Shown piece by piece: positions 44,773 through 58,640 of a DNA stretch of 64,000 nt. Source of the DNA: Spongospora subterranea f. sp. subterranea (Eukaryota > Endomyxa: Phytomyxea > Phytomyxea > Plasmodiophorida); the NCBI GenBank assembly GCA_049724395.1, contig JAUGWO010000071.1, positions 1 through 64,000 of the forward strand, given 5' to 3'. The number at the start of each line of letters is the position of its first letter. The stretch's first letter is position 1. The position numbers and the translations under genes are program-made. The notes beneath the pieces are model-generated. The model was not told the DNA's origin. It saw only the letters and a program-made list of their open reading frames with translations, and did no database searches.

Positions 44773-45085
44773 AAACTTAACGCGGAATGGGGGGATTGGC
44801 TGTAGGTATCAAAAATTTGAATAAACTTTCATTCAAGTATCAAAAATGATTTCTTGAATGTTTCATTTCATCTTTCTTAAATGATTTCTTGAATGTTCAT
44901 TTCATCTTTACTTCATCTTTTAAAAAGATAATAAAATGAATGTTTTTTGAATGTTTTTGAATGTTTTTGAATGATGAATGAAATGGTAAGTTAAAATTTG
45001 AGTTTGGATAAAAGTTGAGAGGAATATGATTTATTTTTTGAAAAAACATAAAAGATAAACTCGGCTCGGCTCGCCCTCGTCGTTT
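44773..45085 (-). repeat. Long inverted repeat of about 290 bp, right copy
   Basis: It starts ATTGAAACTTAACGCGGAAT and ends in TAAACTCGGCTCGGCTCG followed by CCTCGTCG. It is the inverted partner of 32,435-32,729. The inner border is sharp (ATTGAAAC); outward, similarity fades beyond GACGAGG. Confidence 0.8.
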
Positions 45086-46107
45086 CGGCCATTGTGCATT
45101 ACCAAACCTTGGATCCAAGTAATACACTCGTGACCTCTCTCCACTCTATCCCCCCAAAAAAACGAATAGGTATGACAAATCGAATGCTTACAGCAGCAAC
45201 ACCGACTTCCTGTTTGCTTCTCGATCACATCAGCTACGACGGTATCGTACATCGGTGTACGAAAGCGTAGCGCCATTTCTCGGGTGTCCAGCGTGTTTGA
45301 CGACGACACCGACGCGGGTTCTGTGTCAGACAGGAATAAACCATGTGTTCGAACAATCCTGAACCTGTACCGTTTGAGAAAGCAAAGGATGTGTTGGAAT
45401 ATCGTTGACAACAGCCGATATAGCACTGGGAACAGTTGTAATAGTTGACAATTTTTGTTTTGATGCTGTAACCGAAGATTCGGTTTTGATTTCTTGCAAT
45501 TCCTAAACTTACAGAATTCATTAAGGGATTTAACAGTACTGCGATGCGAAGGCTAAATTTGCCGGGACGAAACCCGTTGCAGACATGAAGCGGTGCAGGC
45601 GGCCATTGACGCAAACTGTTGAATTCTTCAAAAATGTTGTTACAATCGATTTCCCAGTGCTATCTCGGCTGTTGTCAACGGTGCTCTTTGGAATCTGCGA
45701 TCATCGTTTAAAATATGTTGAACCCGGTTAATCGTTCGAAAACCACTATTCCTCCAGATGTCAGGTCAACCCTATTATCTTACAAGAGTAAGATCAAAAC
45801 AACCGCGGTGTGGAGCGACCGAAATTCGGGATAATGCAACTGACGATTCATGCATTTTTTTCGCCCACGACGTTCAATCCCGATTTTGATTTCTATCCTT
45901 CTTCGTATCCGTCAACACATTAACTTTCAGCACAATAACTTTGCGATCTGTTTGTACTGTTGGTCGGGGGTTCGGATATAATTGCGCACAATAATCGTGT
46001 CCAGATCGGTCCAGCAATATCGATTGCGCTCGCGCTCGCGCTTGCGCTTGCCCCTACACGTTGTGGCAGGTCGACCCCTTAAAATTTAAAAGGAAAAGGG
46101 TGCTATT
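45086..46107. other. Intergenic region upstream of IPO9
   Basis: Minus-strand frames at 45,031-45,614 contain protein-like patches (TITTVPSAISAVVNDIPTHP; SRCCCCKHSIC) but no family I recognise. Near 46,024-46,052 is a low-complexity (GCGCTC)n-like run. The stretch AAAATTTAAAAGGAAAAGGG lies just before the IPO9 start. Promoter elements cannot be assigned. Confidence 0.35.
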
Positions 46108-49100
46108 ATGGCCATAATGTCTGTCGATGCGAACCTTGTCCAGGCGTTGCAGGCGTCGCTGGATCCCGATTCTCAGTTCACTGCCGAAGCGGAGCTGAAA
46201 TTATTCTCGCAGCAGCCTGGATACGCCCTGCCTTTGCTGACAATTTTTCAGAGTCCCGATGTTGATAATGGTATGGTCATTTGCAGTATTCCTTCTTCGT
46301 TCGGTTATAGTTATTCGACTGAATTTAGGGGCTAGACAACTTGCTGGTGTAATCTTGAAATCGTATATCCGTAAAAACTGGGAGAAGGCCGGCGTGATAA
46401 GCGAACATGAAAAGGCCTACATTCGTTCAACGCTTTTGCAATGTTTTCCCATTGTAGTTCCGTGTAAACCGCTTTTGACGACTTGCTGTGCTCTGGTTAC
46501 CACAATCGCCGAGATTGATTTCCCAACGTCTCACTGGCCAGAACTGATGCCGTTCTTGATATGGTGATTTGCCGTTGCTCAAATTGATGGTCAATGTTTT
46601 GATTGTGTCTCTGCAGTGCCCTAAATAGTCATCTCGCCAATGCGGCGATGCACTGTATTAGCTTACTGGTATCTGATCTCCCTCTCGATTCGTTGGTAGA
46701 AATATGTTCACACCTCTATCCAGAATTGACTCGGGTCTTGATTGATTCTTCCAACAATTCTTATTTGCGGTACAAATCTCTGTCTATCATCAACAGTCTC
46801 ATGGAAACCATTCCTGCCGACGACGATGACCAAGTGGCGTTAGATTCCCTTGTGAATTCCCATATCTTCCAATGGTGTCGCATTGTCAAAGACATCTGCC
46901 TTGATCCCCGTCCCTGCCCCAATATCGGATATTCAGTTTGTGTTGAAGCTTGCAATCTATTATCGGGTCTTGTGCGCTATTTCGGGATACACTTGTCGTC
47001 GGGCGGCACCATTACACCTGCCGAGTTCAACGAGCTGGTTTCAACCATACTACGATCCACTATAATGTTATTACCGCAGTTCCAGAGTTTGGTCGTCAAT
47101 GCTGCTCAACAAAGTTGTTACGAAATGTCATCGCAAGATCCTCCCAAACACGACCTGTCAAGCTACTTCACTGCGGTTCTTGATTTCTTCTCTGCGGCAA
47201 CGTGGCCATCGGTAGATGCTCTTGAGCGGGCAATTTTCTCATATATTGACGATCTTGTCCGACTGGCATTGTTTTCTGTTCAGGTCTGAGTTATCCCTTT
47301 TTTCTCGAATTCTCGCTAATGGTCATCAGGTTCCTGTCCATTCGGACCCTTTATGGGAAGAAGACCTTGAGGATGGGGAATATACTCCTCGTTTGGCTGG
47401 AAAAGATCTTCTCAGCAGATTAGAGTCAGCATTTTACAACTGCACGAATTCGCTTCACGTCCAGTGCAAAGTGTACCTCAATGATGATTCATGGACAATG
47501 AGAGAAATCCGCACTGATGTTATATGGGCTTCTCCGATCACCTCCTTCTGAACTCTTCGAGATTGTTGTCAGGTCGCTGTCAGATCCAAAACCTCATGTT
47601 CAGACTCGCGCAATTTGGTGTATTGGGGAATTTGTTGACGCTGATATTCTCAACGGTGCTGGGTGGAGTGATGTATCTCCATTAGTCGTTACATGTCTGT
47701 CGAACGACTCACAAGCAGTTCGTTTAACTGCGGCAACGGTCATCACCAAAGCTCGGCGACGAGATTTGACATTTGCAACACCTTTAATTTCGCTGGCAAT
47801 TCAGTATATGTGTCGCTCATTGCTGGCTTGTTTTGAACAGTGTCATATTCTAAAGTTCCTTGAAAGCATTCGTTCCATATTACTGGATGAGGTACGCCTA
47901 TTGCTTTCATTGTTATTCAATTTATACGAATCATTCTTTCAGGCTGTATTAACCGAACAAGATCTGGTGACAAACGTTGTTGTTCAAGTTTGGGCGTCCA
48001 ACAGGGACGATGTCACCATTGTTTCCGGGGTAATTCAAACCTTGGGTGTTTTTTCCACCAGCAGCAGTTTGACCAAGCTTCAAACCGCCACTTTTCCAAT
48101 AATTGCAGATATTTTCAACTCGCCGTCGTTGCCGTCGTCGATTCACGAAGGTGCATTTGACCTTCTTAACAAACTACTGGCGACATTCGCCGATATGCCA
48201 CTGAATTCGGAAATATGTCAATTTGCAGTCTCCACGATTCTCCCGTGTTTGACGCAGTCGAAAGATGTTGCCATCTTATATTCATGCATTGAATGTTTGT
48301 CCTCGCTACTGCGTTCAGGATCGGAACATGTCGGTGCATATTTGCCTTCAATCATTCAAGCTGCAGGTGAACTGCTTAATGCTAGCAATTACTCAGTTCG
48401 TGCCGGCTATGTTGTGTACATGATTCTCTCCTTCTTTCATTCGAGTTTGCCGCCAACTGCCGTAAGCTTCTTGATTGAATGTCTGGTCGCTCGCCTCTCC
48501 AAGCCCCGATTGCCCCTTGCAATGGTACATGTTTCGTGATCTCCCTCGTTTATACAGCTTGATTGAGTTTCACACAGACTGTTGATGCAATTTTGCCACT
48601 ATCCAAAATGGTCCATGTCTTTCAAGGCCCTGCGATCATTGAGATGCTCGTGGCGTTGGACCCTAGTAGGGATATTTTGACTCCTCTGTTCTGTCGGTGG
48701 ACTGGAATCTATGAGGACATTCAATCGCCATTTACTAGGACGATCAGTCTTACTGCGATTGCGCAACTGGTTTTGTTATCGGATGAGAGAATACACAACA
48801 TCAAAGTCCCTGGAGATATCATCATTGACACCGAAGCGCCAAGAAGAACTCGATCTCAGGGCCCTGCTGCATCGTTGAAGCATTCCGAGATTCCGTTGCC
48901 CAGTAAAGTCGTCTCGCTGTTGATTTCGGAGTTGCCCTCTGCAGGATTGTCTGCTGACGAATCCTCTTCAAGCACGGAAGCCGCCAGCGGTGAAAATGAT
49001 CGGTTTTCTGATGGCAGCAGTTTCGATGACATCGAAGAGAATTCAGAACCGAGCGAAGAGTTTTCTCACGATCCCCTATTTCACGTCGACCTTCGTGATT

Positions 49101-49213
49101 TCTCTGTGCAATTTTTGGCCGCACTTCGTGATAACAAGATATCACTGCCCATCTCATTCATTTCCGTACGGGATCAAATGATTCTGAAAAACTCGTTAGG
49201 GTTCGAGTTTTAG
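46108..49213 (+). CDS. IPO9: Importin-9 (Kap114-type karyopherin)
   Basis: A nuclear import receptor of the importin-beta family; importin-9 carries histones, TBP, actin and ribosomal proteins. Exons: 46108-46270, 46329-46563, 46617-47283, 47330-47891, 47943-48524 and 48578-49213 (introns 46-58 nt). Landmarks: the N-terminal HEAT/IBN motif ARQLAGVILKSYIRKNWEKA, the acidic-loop equivalent DPLWEEDLEDGEYTPRLAGK, HVQTRAIWCIGEFVDADIL, and the importin-9-specific C-terminus with RRTRSQGP, an acidic serine-rich stretch, and DPLFHVDLRDFSVQFLAALR. Estimated length is about 950 residues against about 1,040 in human. The 51-nt intron 47892-47942 is in frame and lacks a stop. In exon 4 one extra base in the GAGAAATCC region (about 47,503-47,510) breaks the frame between DDSWTMRE and ALMLYGLL. 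Confidence 0.85.
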
Positions 49214-49305
49214 GTTTAACCATCATTGTCATAAGAAACTGGACACGGTTTGTGTCCACCGCACACGAGTATGTAATATCAATATCTTTATAAAGCCATG
49301 GGGCG

Positions 49306-50216
49306 TCACTTTCTCGCTCTTTTTGAAGGTGGACCCGCAGCAATTTCACTGGAGTCTTTTTTAAATGCTAGCAACACTGGATATATCAGCTCAAACGCCT
49401 GATAAATCTGATCACGCGTCTTCGCCCCGGTGAGGACAACTTTGCCAGAAACGAATATGAGCAATACAACCTGAAAACAAAATACGACACGTCATGAACA
49501 AATTTGCCAAAAAAAAAAACACATCCATATACTTTGGGGGAGATCATCCTATAAATTAGACCAGGGAAAAGCTCCGGTTCGTAACTCGCATGGTCTTCAT
49601 GCTCATACGCAAGCCCCTGCATGCGAATTAGAGTATTGCTGGATAGCCACATCAACCCAATTACCTCCAGTCGAATAGGAAATTTGACATCGCAGGACCC
49701 CACAATGTTCTGCACAGTGAAATCTCGAAACTTTGTCTCAAATCCAATTTTCCTCAGAACTCTGGCGAATTTTTTCGCCGCTTTTTTGGATAAATCTTCT
49801 GTGCGAGCACCAGTGCAGACCATTTTGCCGCTCGCAAAAATCAATGCTGTTGATTTTGGATCCCGCAATCGCATAATCACGGCGGCAAAACGCTGTAATC
49901 GCTATTAAATCACATAACCAACGCGAATTCGAGTTCCCAACCTTTGGATTGTACTCAGCGTTTCTGGATTTCAGCGCAATCATTTTTAAATCAAGTTTGC
50001 AGCTTAAATCGACTGTTGAGACAATGTTTCTACAAACATCACGTCGTTAGCGAAAAGAACTGTCCAAATTCGAAATAAAAATCACTGATCCTTATTTCAC
50101 GTCAAGTTGCGAATGGGGATAGAAAATCTGAACACCTCTACAAAAAACGCGAAAACTTACTGCAAGGTGGGGACAATACCGGAAGGATGGATAGACCTAT
50201 CGATGGGTTCGTCCAT
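49306..50216 (-). CDS. TBP: TATA-box-binding protein
   Basis: A general transcription factor that bends TATA DNA at promoters of all three nuclear RNA polymerases. Four exons (50216-50161, 50029-49942, 49892-49533, 49470-49306) give 222 residues. The first exon reads [19 protein letters not shown]. The two direct structural repeats follow: [60 protein letters not shown], then [37 protein letters not shown] and [20 protein letters not shown]. The N-terminal extension before the core is very short. A basic tail (PPSKRARK) extends beyond the usual end. Introns are 131, 49 and 62 nt, and all exon phases match. It is convergent with IPO9, with 92 nt between the stop codons. Confidence 0.95.
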
Positions 50217-51181
50217 CGCGAAGGAAGCCATGATAGCGGCAACGCTTCACGCCTGGAATACCTTGCCCAGATGATTCGTCAGATTATCCCTGGAACCTGA
50301 CTAAACAGGATTGCCCTTCCACCACAAATATTCCAGCAATGACCGCGCAAATTTATAATTGCGCCTGTCATCAGTTAACCAGAGCGCAGTTGACCGACAC
50401 TGGCGCAGTTTTTATGTCGAAACGCTCTCACTACGGTCGTACCGGTACCGGTCACGTTCCATTATTGATTTTGAAAAATGCTGATCCGGCGATTCATCCA
50501 GCGAAAAAAAAATGGTCATAAAACGCTTTGATGAAGGTGTTAGTGTAAGAGCAGAAAGCCTCGGGATATCTAGATCAGGAGCGTTTTCTCTTATTTTCGG
50601 GTTTTCCGGTCTGAGTGTAATGTCGGACCATCGCACTTGCGTTGCACTCGCATTCCGCACGTGGCGGTAAACGTGGATTGGTGGTAAAACGTGGATTTAT
50701 TCTTCTGAAAGTCATCCCGCACTTGACACACGAAAAATATCGGGATATCGTATCTGATCTATTTCACTTGTTCATTATTCCATCAGCCACGATTGGATGA
50801 CAGAATAGATATCTTCTATATAGTAGGCCGTAGGGTGAACCAATAAATTGAAGTTTTATCATTTTGGAGGGCGCTGTTTTTTTTTTGCAAACTGCCTTTG
50901 TTTTGTTTCCAAGTCGTCCTTCAATAATTAGATAGCGATTTAGGGTCCGACATCACAATTTTTGGAGGAAAACGTGGTCAAGATATTTCCCCATGCAAAT
51001 GTTGAATCATCTGTCAAATCCGATTCGTTAGTCAAAATCTAAAAGTAGCAACAGTCACCGGCGCAAAATTCCCGCTACTGGAATCCGCGACCGACGAGTT
51101 GGACGGCGTTGGCGCAACTTCCCGCAAGTTTCGCGCATTCACAGCATTCAGTTCCCTGCTTATTAGATTTGGGTTGCAGAT
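50217..51181. promoter_or_regulatory. Divergent intergenic region between TBP and malic enzyme
   Basis: The starts of the two divergently transcribed genes lie 966 bases apart, so this stretch must hold both promoters. A plus-strand patch near 50,516-50,600 reads VIKRFDEGVSVRAESLGISR, resembling a transposase helix-turn-helix, and may be a small mobile-element scrap. No TATA box or factor site can be assigned with confidence. Confidence 0.5.
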
Positions 51182-53106
<1,925 letters not shown>

Positions 53107-53244
53107 TCCCTCAAGTTGCATATCGCTAAGGGCGCACCAAAAAGACCTTGTTTATCAACAAATAAAATTCCTTCTGAATGTTCCAATCTAATTCGTGAAA
53201 ATCGCGTCGAAGTATGAACAAGCAGTTGTATTATAAACGACTCC
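53107..53244. promoter_or_regulatory. Shared 3' region of malic enzyme and RPL3, with AATAAA signal
   Basis: Only 138 nt separate the convergent stop codons. AATAAA on the plus strand at 53,161-53,166 is a plausible polyadenylation signal for the malic enzyme transcript. The two transcripts probably overlap at their 3' ends. Confidence 0.5.
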
Positions 53245-54550
53245 CTAGTTGGCTTCCTCGTCACGAGCCTTGAGCGGGCCCATGAAGTCAGACTTCTCGG
53301 CAGCAGTTTGGAAGCGACCGTGTCCGAACTTGCTTGAAGTATCGATGAACTTGAGGTTAGGTTCCTCACTCTCGCGACGTTTAGTGGACTTGTGCATAGC
53401 CTTGCGAAGGGTGATGACGCGCTTCTTGCTGCCGATAACACCGCCCTTGATCATGACGTAATCCTCGTTGACCTCACCGTAATGGGGGAAACCTCCCATA
53501 GGTGTGATGTGCTTGACAGTTGGGTCAGCCTCTGTTGAGGCGTTACCCTTGGCAGAAGATTCGGCCTGAAAAAAACTGTTCAATATGAGCAAGACAAATA
53601 ATAAAGCCCTGACCAGACCTTAATGCTCATGCCGAGTTTGTAGATCTTCTTGTTGGCTTCAGTACGGTGGTGATAACCTTTCTGACCAGCTCTGGCAACG
53701 GTGTAGGATACACGAGCCGGGTGCCAGGCGCCGATACAGGCAACCTTACGAAGACCACGATGGGTCTTACGAGGTAAACGGGTCACACCCCAACGGGAAA
53801 TGACACCTTTAACACCGCAACCTTTGGAGACACCGATCACGTCAACACTCTCACCCTCACTGAACACAGAGCGAACGGGAATTTCCTGCTCGAACAACTA
53901 AAAAAAAAAGAAAAGTCTAAGAAACGGAGAAGGAACACCGTAAACGATATGCTTACGCTCTTGCCGAATGCGACCTTGTCAGCGATGCTTCCACCGTTAA
54001 TCTGGACCTCCATCATGTGGGCCTTCTTCTGACGAAGCATGACTTTGCGAACCTGGGTGTGGACAATAGCACGAACGACTGTGCAGTGCTTCTGGATACG
54101 CGCCAACTGGTCTTCAATGTCGGTGTTGCCATCGGCAGAGACGCGGGCGGAGTACTTCTTGAACGCTTTCCGTTTGGAGCGGTAGAAGTTCTTGTAGAAA
54201 CGACGCTTGACGTCATCGCTGAGGTGCTGAGCCCAGACCGTGCTCAAGGTGCGCATGCCACGAGGAGTGGCGACATATCCGACAAGGCCGACAACGACCA
54301 TAGGTGGTGCCTCAAGGATGGTGACGGCCTCAACCGCTTCCTTCTTGTGCAGTTTGGAACCAGGTCGGACGACATCACGAAGAACGTGGGTCATACCGGC
54401 CTTGTAGGCCATGAAGGCGGTCAGATGGACGGGGTCTTCGGGCTTATCCTTAGGAAAGTGACGGACGCGTCCACGAATAGTACGCGAGCGCTTTCGGGGA
54501 AGGAAACCCAACGATCCATGGCGAGGAGCCTCAAACTTTCGGTGCGACAT
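53245..54550 (-). CDS. RPL3: Ribosomal protein L3 (uL3), cytosolic 60S
   Basis: A structural protein of the 60S subunit whose loops reach the peptidyl-transferase centre. Three exons (54550-53957, 53897-53619, 53565-53245; introns 59 and 53 nt) encode 397 residues, the usual length. Landmarks: the universal start [59 protein letters not shown], the W-finger region [20 protein letters not shown] with IGAWHPARV, and the C-terminus [20 protein letters not shown]. Exon phases match and no disruption is present. The C-terminal block is closer to the general eukaryotic form (GHGRFQT, FMGPLK) than to the budding-yeast form. Confidence 0.97.
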
Positions 54551-55203
54551 GACGACGGTAGCTGATCGATGAACGCTGTGCGATCAGATCTAGAGGGGAT
54601 ACTGCGGAGTCCGTCACGGCTATTCCTTAACTCCGTACACTGAGTATTATATGAAGTGGACATTAATGTCCTGGTATTTTGTACACGCTGACGAGTTAGG
54701 GAAAACCGTAATCTATGGCTGTATTGAAGAATGGAATGGGTTAGATGAAAATAATTCTAATTCTGCGGATTCCCATTGCAATATCACATTGATAGAACAG
54801 AATTTGAGATATTGAACTTGTGAAACTGATTCGAAAACGGCGTATTGACATTGAATATTCTATAGTTATAGCGCTGGCGCTTCAAACCAGCCACCATCGA
54901 TAATTTTCAATGACGACGAAGACACTACTGGCTTATTACAACAACAAAAATAAACAGGTAAACCGTGAACTTGTCCTCAGACAAGACTCACCGATAGCGG
55001 AACATTTTCAACAACGGAAACCGCGATTACCATCAGGATTAGTCTGAAACCCAAAGGAACAATCGCAATTCTATATTGAAACAGCCCAAATCTCAGTCGA
55101 GATGAACACTCAGGACATCGGTCGTTGATGGCTCACTCGAATACCTTGCGGGAAGTTGTGGTTATTTAAAAATGGGGCATGCCTCTTGCAACTTGGGCAA
55201 TTC
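54551..55203. other. Intergenic; probable RPL3 promoter and ICT1-like 3' region
   Basis: No gene is seen. The 100 bases next to the RPL3 start probably include its promoter and 5' leader. The remainder has only short frames. Confidence 0.4.
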
Positions 55204-55843
55204 TCATTCATCGTCGCGAGGCTTTTTCCTAAGAATTTTTTTGACAGAAGCCATATGCTTATCTTTTAACCGGACTTCTTTCGCGGCGACAGGTTTTTCT
55301 GTTAGAATTCGTTCTTTGACAACTTGATGAGCCTCATCAACATAGGACCTATACAGGTCATTTTTCCTAACTAATGTATCAGACTTTCGAAACGTACTGC
55401 AATTTTTCCAACGCATTTTGCATATTTCGATGCTGGGATCTGGATATCATCGAGGTGACTACCAGTTCGTTTGCCTTGTTGATACGTTTGGCTTGTAAGA
55501 AGATGAGTCGTTGCCTAGCGTACTCTCCAAGCCACGTGGCTCTTTCAACATTGAATCTGAGTTCCACCTTTGATGGAAGAGATGAGAAACTGTATTTTCG
55601 GTAATCATAACAATTACCTTGGTATTCACTTTATTTACCTATACGGACTCACATTATTGAGACCGAACCGTGCATTAGAGAGAATTTTACATTTTGACCC
55701 CCCGGCCCAGACGATCGAGAATACGCGATGTCAATCTGGTCTGTCGGCACGATAACACGGTTCGGCAGTTCGGAAAACAAGCGCACATGACCGTTCTTAG
55801 ATACCAACGGAAGCCTGGTAACGAAAAACGCCCGGAACTGCAT
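55204..55843 (-). CDS. MRPL58: Mitochondrial ribosome-rescue factor of the ICT1 (MRPL58) type
   Basis: GGQ-motif proteins hydrolyse peptidyl-tRNA on stalled ribosomes; ICT1 is also a mitochondrial ribosomal protein. The first ATG gives MQFRAFFVTRLPLVSKNGHV, a basic, hydroxylated N-terminus typical of a presequence. Then VPTDQIDIAYSRSSGPGGQN is the GGQ domain (GGQ at about residues 48-50). A 21-nt microexon (55638-55618, VNKVNTK) follows. The third exon is VELRFNVERATWLGEYARQR to QNALEKLQ (55567-55397). The last exon ends in the basic tail KHMASVKKILRKKPRDDE. The last intron is best read as 55396-55333, using a consensus GTACGT donor. Total is about 157 residues, consistent with short ICT1 proteins. 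Confidence 0.82.
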
Positions 55844-57640
55844 TGCCGCGCAATGAACACTTGGACGAACCCCGAAATCGTCGACCGACCCAGGCAGACA
55901 ATGCACTACGATGATTTCCAAGAGTGACCCTGAACTTCGTTTGATCTGTTGTCTGATGTGTTGTTTACAGGGACCCGTTGGGACTTACCGTCACACACCC
56001 GGTCACCAATGTTGCGATATACCCTCTTTGGGACCATCTCCGAATAATTCTGTTCAACACACGATCGTAGGTCCAGCGATAACATGGGGGTAACGGTGAC
56101 AACTGGACCAGTTTTATTATATTGCGGATCCCCTTTGGTGTCTTTCTGACCTTGACATTGACTTTCCCGAAAATAACGCCATGGTGTTGTGGTCGAATAG
56201 ACCACCAGAGGGGTCTCATGTTCGAATATAGCACCAGGGTATTACATTCAGGATGGCAGGCGACTGCGCCTCGACTTTTTAATCAAACATGCGTGCTTAA
56301 TTTTGGGGTTAATTACAACATCGTTGTTCGACCTCTCACCCACATTTGAAGGCCTTGGTTGAACCATGTTTCGTACGACTGTTAAAACGAATTATTTTCA
56401 TCACTGATTGCGGCTCAGTCCGATCAAAAAGAAACGTCTATAATCCACCGGAATGGTTCTCTTTCGGACAGTCCCTATATGTGTTTGAATTGAAAGAACA
56501 ACGCGCCGAGGCAGGATGGAAATGGTACAAACCGAGTTGGTCAATTTCATGAAGACAATGGATGAGCTGAGTGATATTACGAATCAGGAGTATTTCGTGA
56601 AATTGCAAGAAAATACTGTTCGTGTTGGGGAACTACAAATTTACGCCGCCTCAACTTACTCGGTTGCGGAATCAGTTCAAGAGCTTGACCATTTTTATGG
56701 TGTTTGCATGATCTAGAATTAGAGCTGCGGTCTTGAATGAGTTCATGTCAACTCCAAAATTGATAAGCTGTGTTCTATTCGCAATATAACACCATGATGC
56801 TATATTGAAAGTGGTGTTATATTTGGATAAAACATCCATGTTTGCTAGACACCATGGCGTTATGTTCGGGTGAAGACGGTAGCACTCGCGGCAACTCAAT
56901 AAACTGGTTCAGTTGAAGAAATTTTTTGACTGGCCCCATTTGGAAACCTACTTCTCCATCGTTGACGATGTGGTCGTGGGTAACACATCTGCAAGGTGCG
57001 ACAGTTACCGTATTTGGTGACCTGGTCGATTGGTGTGTAGTAAAACCGGTAAATTCGGCATAGAAGGGTGTGGTTGACACGGTTCAGGACACTTTAGTTC
57101 CCAACCTTCCAGCATATGCAAGAGCTCATCTGATGAACTTTCTTTCACATTTTTTCAATTGAATGAAGTCTCATCAACCCTGGCTTTGTCCTAGACTGTG
57201 TGAAAAACACCCATCATGGTATTTAACTCATCTTGGGCAAATCCCCCCAACGTGAAATTTTGAAAAAAAATCCGACTCCTTTGGTTACACTTGGTCACAT
57301 GTACACCAGTACATGCGCGGCCTCAAAATAAATGGCGCTCTGTCTCTGTCTGAGCACCGAGTTTACTTTATCTTTATCATGACGATTGACGAATCAAGTG
57401 GTACATACAGTCGCCGTCAAACCAGAAAATGCACTCTTCTACCGACCTCCTCATGCACTAGGTCATTCAATATGAAGAGGTATTTCCCATGGAATATGAA
57501 AGCAAATATGGTCAAGGAAGTAAATGCCAGGAAAGTTAAGACGACCGCTAAGAAAGAAGTACAGTACCACAAGTCAACAGCTCAAATAAGGAGACCCAAA
57601 AGCAGAAAGCTGCGATGGGCGAAAACATTTCAAGCTGGAC
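55844..57640. other. Repeat-rich stretch without an intact gene
   Basis: A 20-odd-base motif around CGCCATGGTGTTG/CACCATGGCGTTAT occurs in opposite orientation at about 56,162-56,184 and 56,847-56,873, possibly the ends of a small element. Other frames (56,346-56,716; 57,313-57,645) are unrecognised. The 57,313-57,645 frame ends in a lysine-rich segment and may be the N-terminal part of the pogo-like gene that follows. Confidence 0.35.
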
Positions 57641-57649
57641 ATTAAAACA

Positions 57650-58640
57650 TTATCCAGCAGATGCCTACGCCCACGAAAAATGCCCGTAATCTCATTCAGC
57701 TACGAGCAGGATCGTACGATTGCTGCGGGGATGGTTTGCCGGGGATCAGTAAGACTTGTTCCGGAAGAAGTTGATACCGATATTGGTGTTCTGAGACAAA
57801 GAATGTCCAGGTTCTTGCACAAAGGAAAATTGGGTTCAACAACGGGCACCCCGTATTGCCCAAACGACAAGGAACAAGTCGATCAGTTTTGTTAAATACG
57901 GCATCAAAGAGATGCAACTGCGGCGACCGAATTGCACGACAGGACCATCGGCCTTCCATTGACCGGATCTTCACGTCGGGTGACTGTTTAGTTTTGCGTC
58001 ACTACATCAGGTATCCGGCTAAACCCGTTTTTCTTTATTCAAGGGTAACCTGGAGTACGAATCGTTGAACACTTTACCCGGATGAATCACCCTGCAGGCA
58101 TGTTTACACAGTTCATGACAAACCCTGGATCGATGTGACCATATTCGATCTATCGATTGAAAGAACATTGAATTCTTACTGTGAGACCAAGCCGACGACG
58201 TATCGGGTCATGGACAGATGCAAGGCTCATTTGATGAGCTCGGCCGTCATCAAGTTACAAAACTGTGGCACGGAAGTTGAGTTTACCTTGGCCGGATATA
58301 AGGCCAAGCTTTACGTCTTGGATGTCGGACCACCGCTCCCAATTTGGGCTTGTGAGAGATTGTCATTTTTCACACTTCAGCAGATACTCTAAATCGGTGG
58401 ACGTGGTATATCGACGGCGCCGCCTTCGGACTTCATTGGTCATTTCGGGGCACCTCCAAATCAATAAGCCCTCAAGGATCATCTCAGGAAGAGTGCGAAG
58501 CGTTCTATGGTGGAAAACGTCGACAACTCGGTCCCATCCTTCAACTTGTTGTCGCACAATGGACAGCAAGGAGAAACTTAACCGAGGGCACGATTACCAA
58601 CACGTGGCAACGAATTTTTCATGACCTCCCTTTTTGAATT
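57650..58640 (+). pseudogene. Pogo/Tigger-type (DDE_1) transposase remains
   Basis: Plus-strand pieces in different frames include a DNA-binding-like segment (VLRQRMSRFLHKGKLGST), then RVMDRCKAHLMSSAVIKLQN (family D-x-C-x-AH motif with a catalytic D), FTLAGYKAKLYVLDVG (third acidic residue in LDVG), and the tail QLVVAQWTARRNLTEGTITN followed by TWQRIFHDLP. These are the expected blocks of a pogo-family transposase in order. Several frame breaks separate them, so it is not functional. Confidence 0.6.

Noticed and set aside
49158-49349. Separate small gene on the minus strand after IPO9
   Set aside because: It is the end of the TBP gene and antisense of IPO9 read in another frame.
50516-50660. 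Tc1/mariner transposase gene
   Set aside because: Only about 20 residues resemble a helix-turn-helix; there is no catalytic core or terminal repeat.
55333-55396. Frameshift near the end of the ICT1-like gene
   Set aside because: A GTACGT donor and an AG acceptor at 55,333 remove the problem as a 64-nt intron, although the acceptor context is weak.
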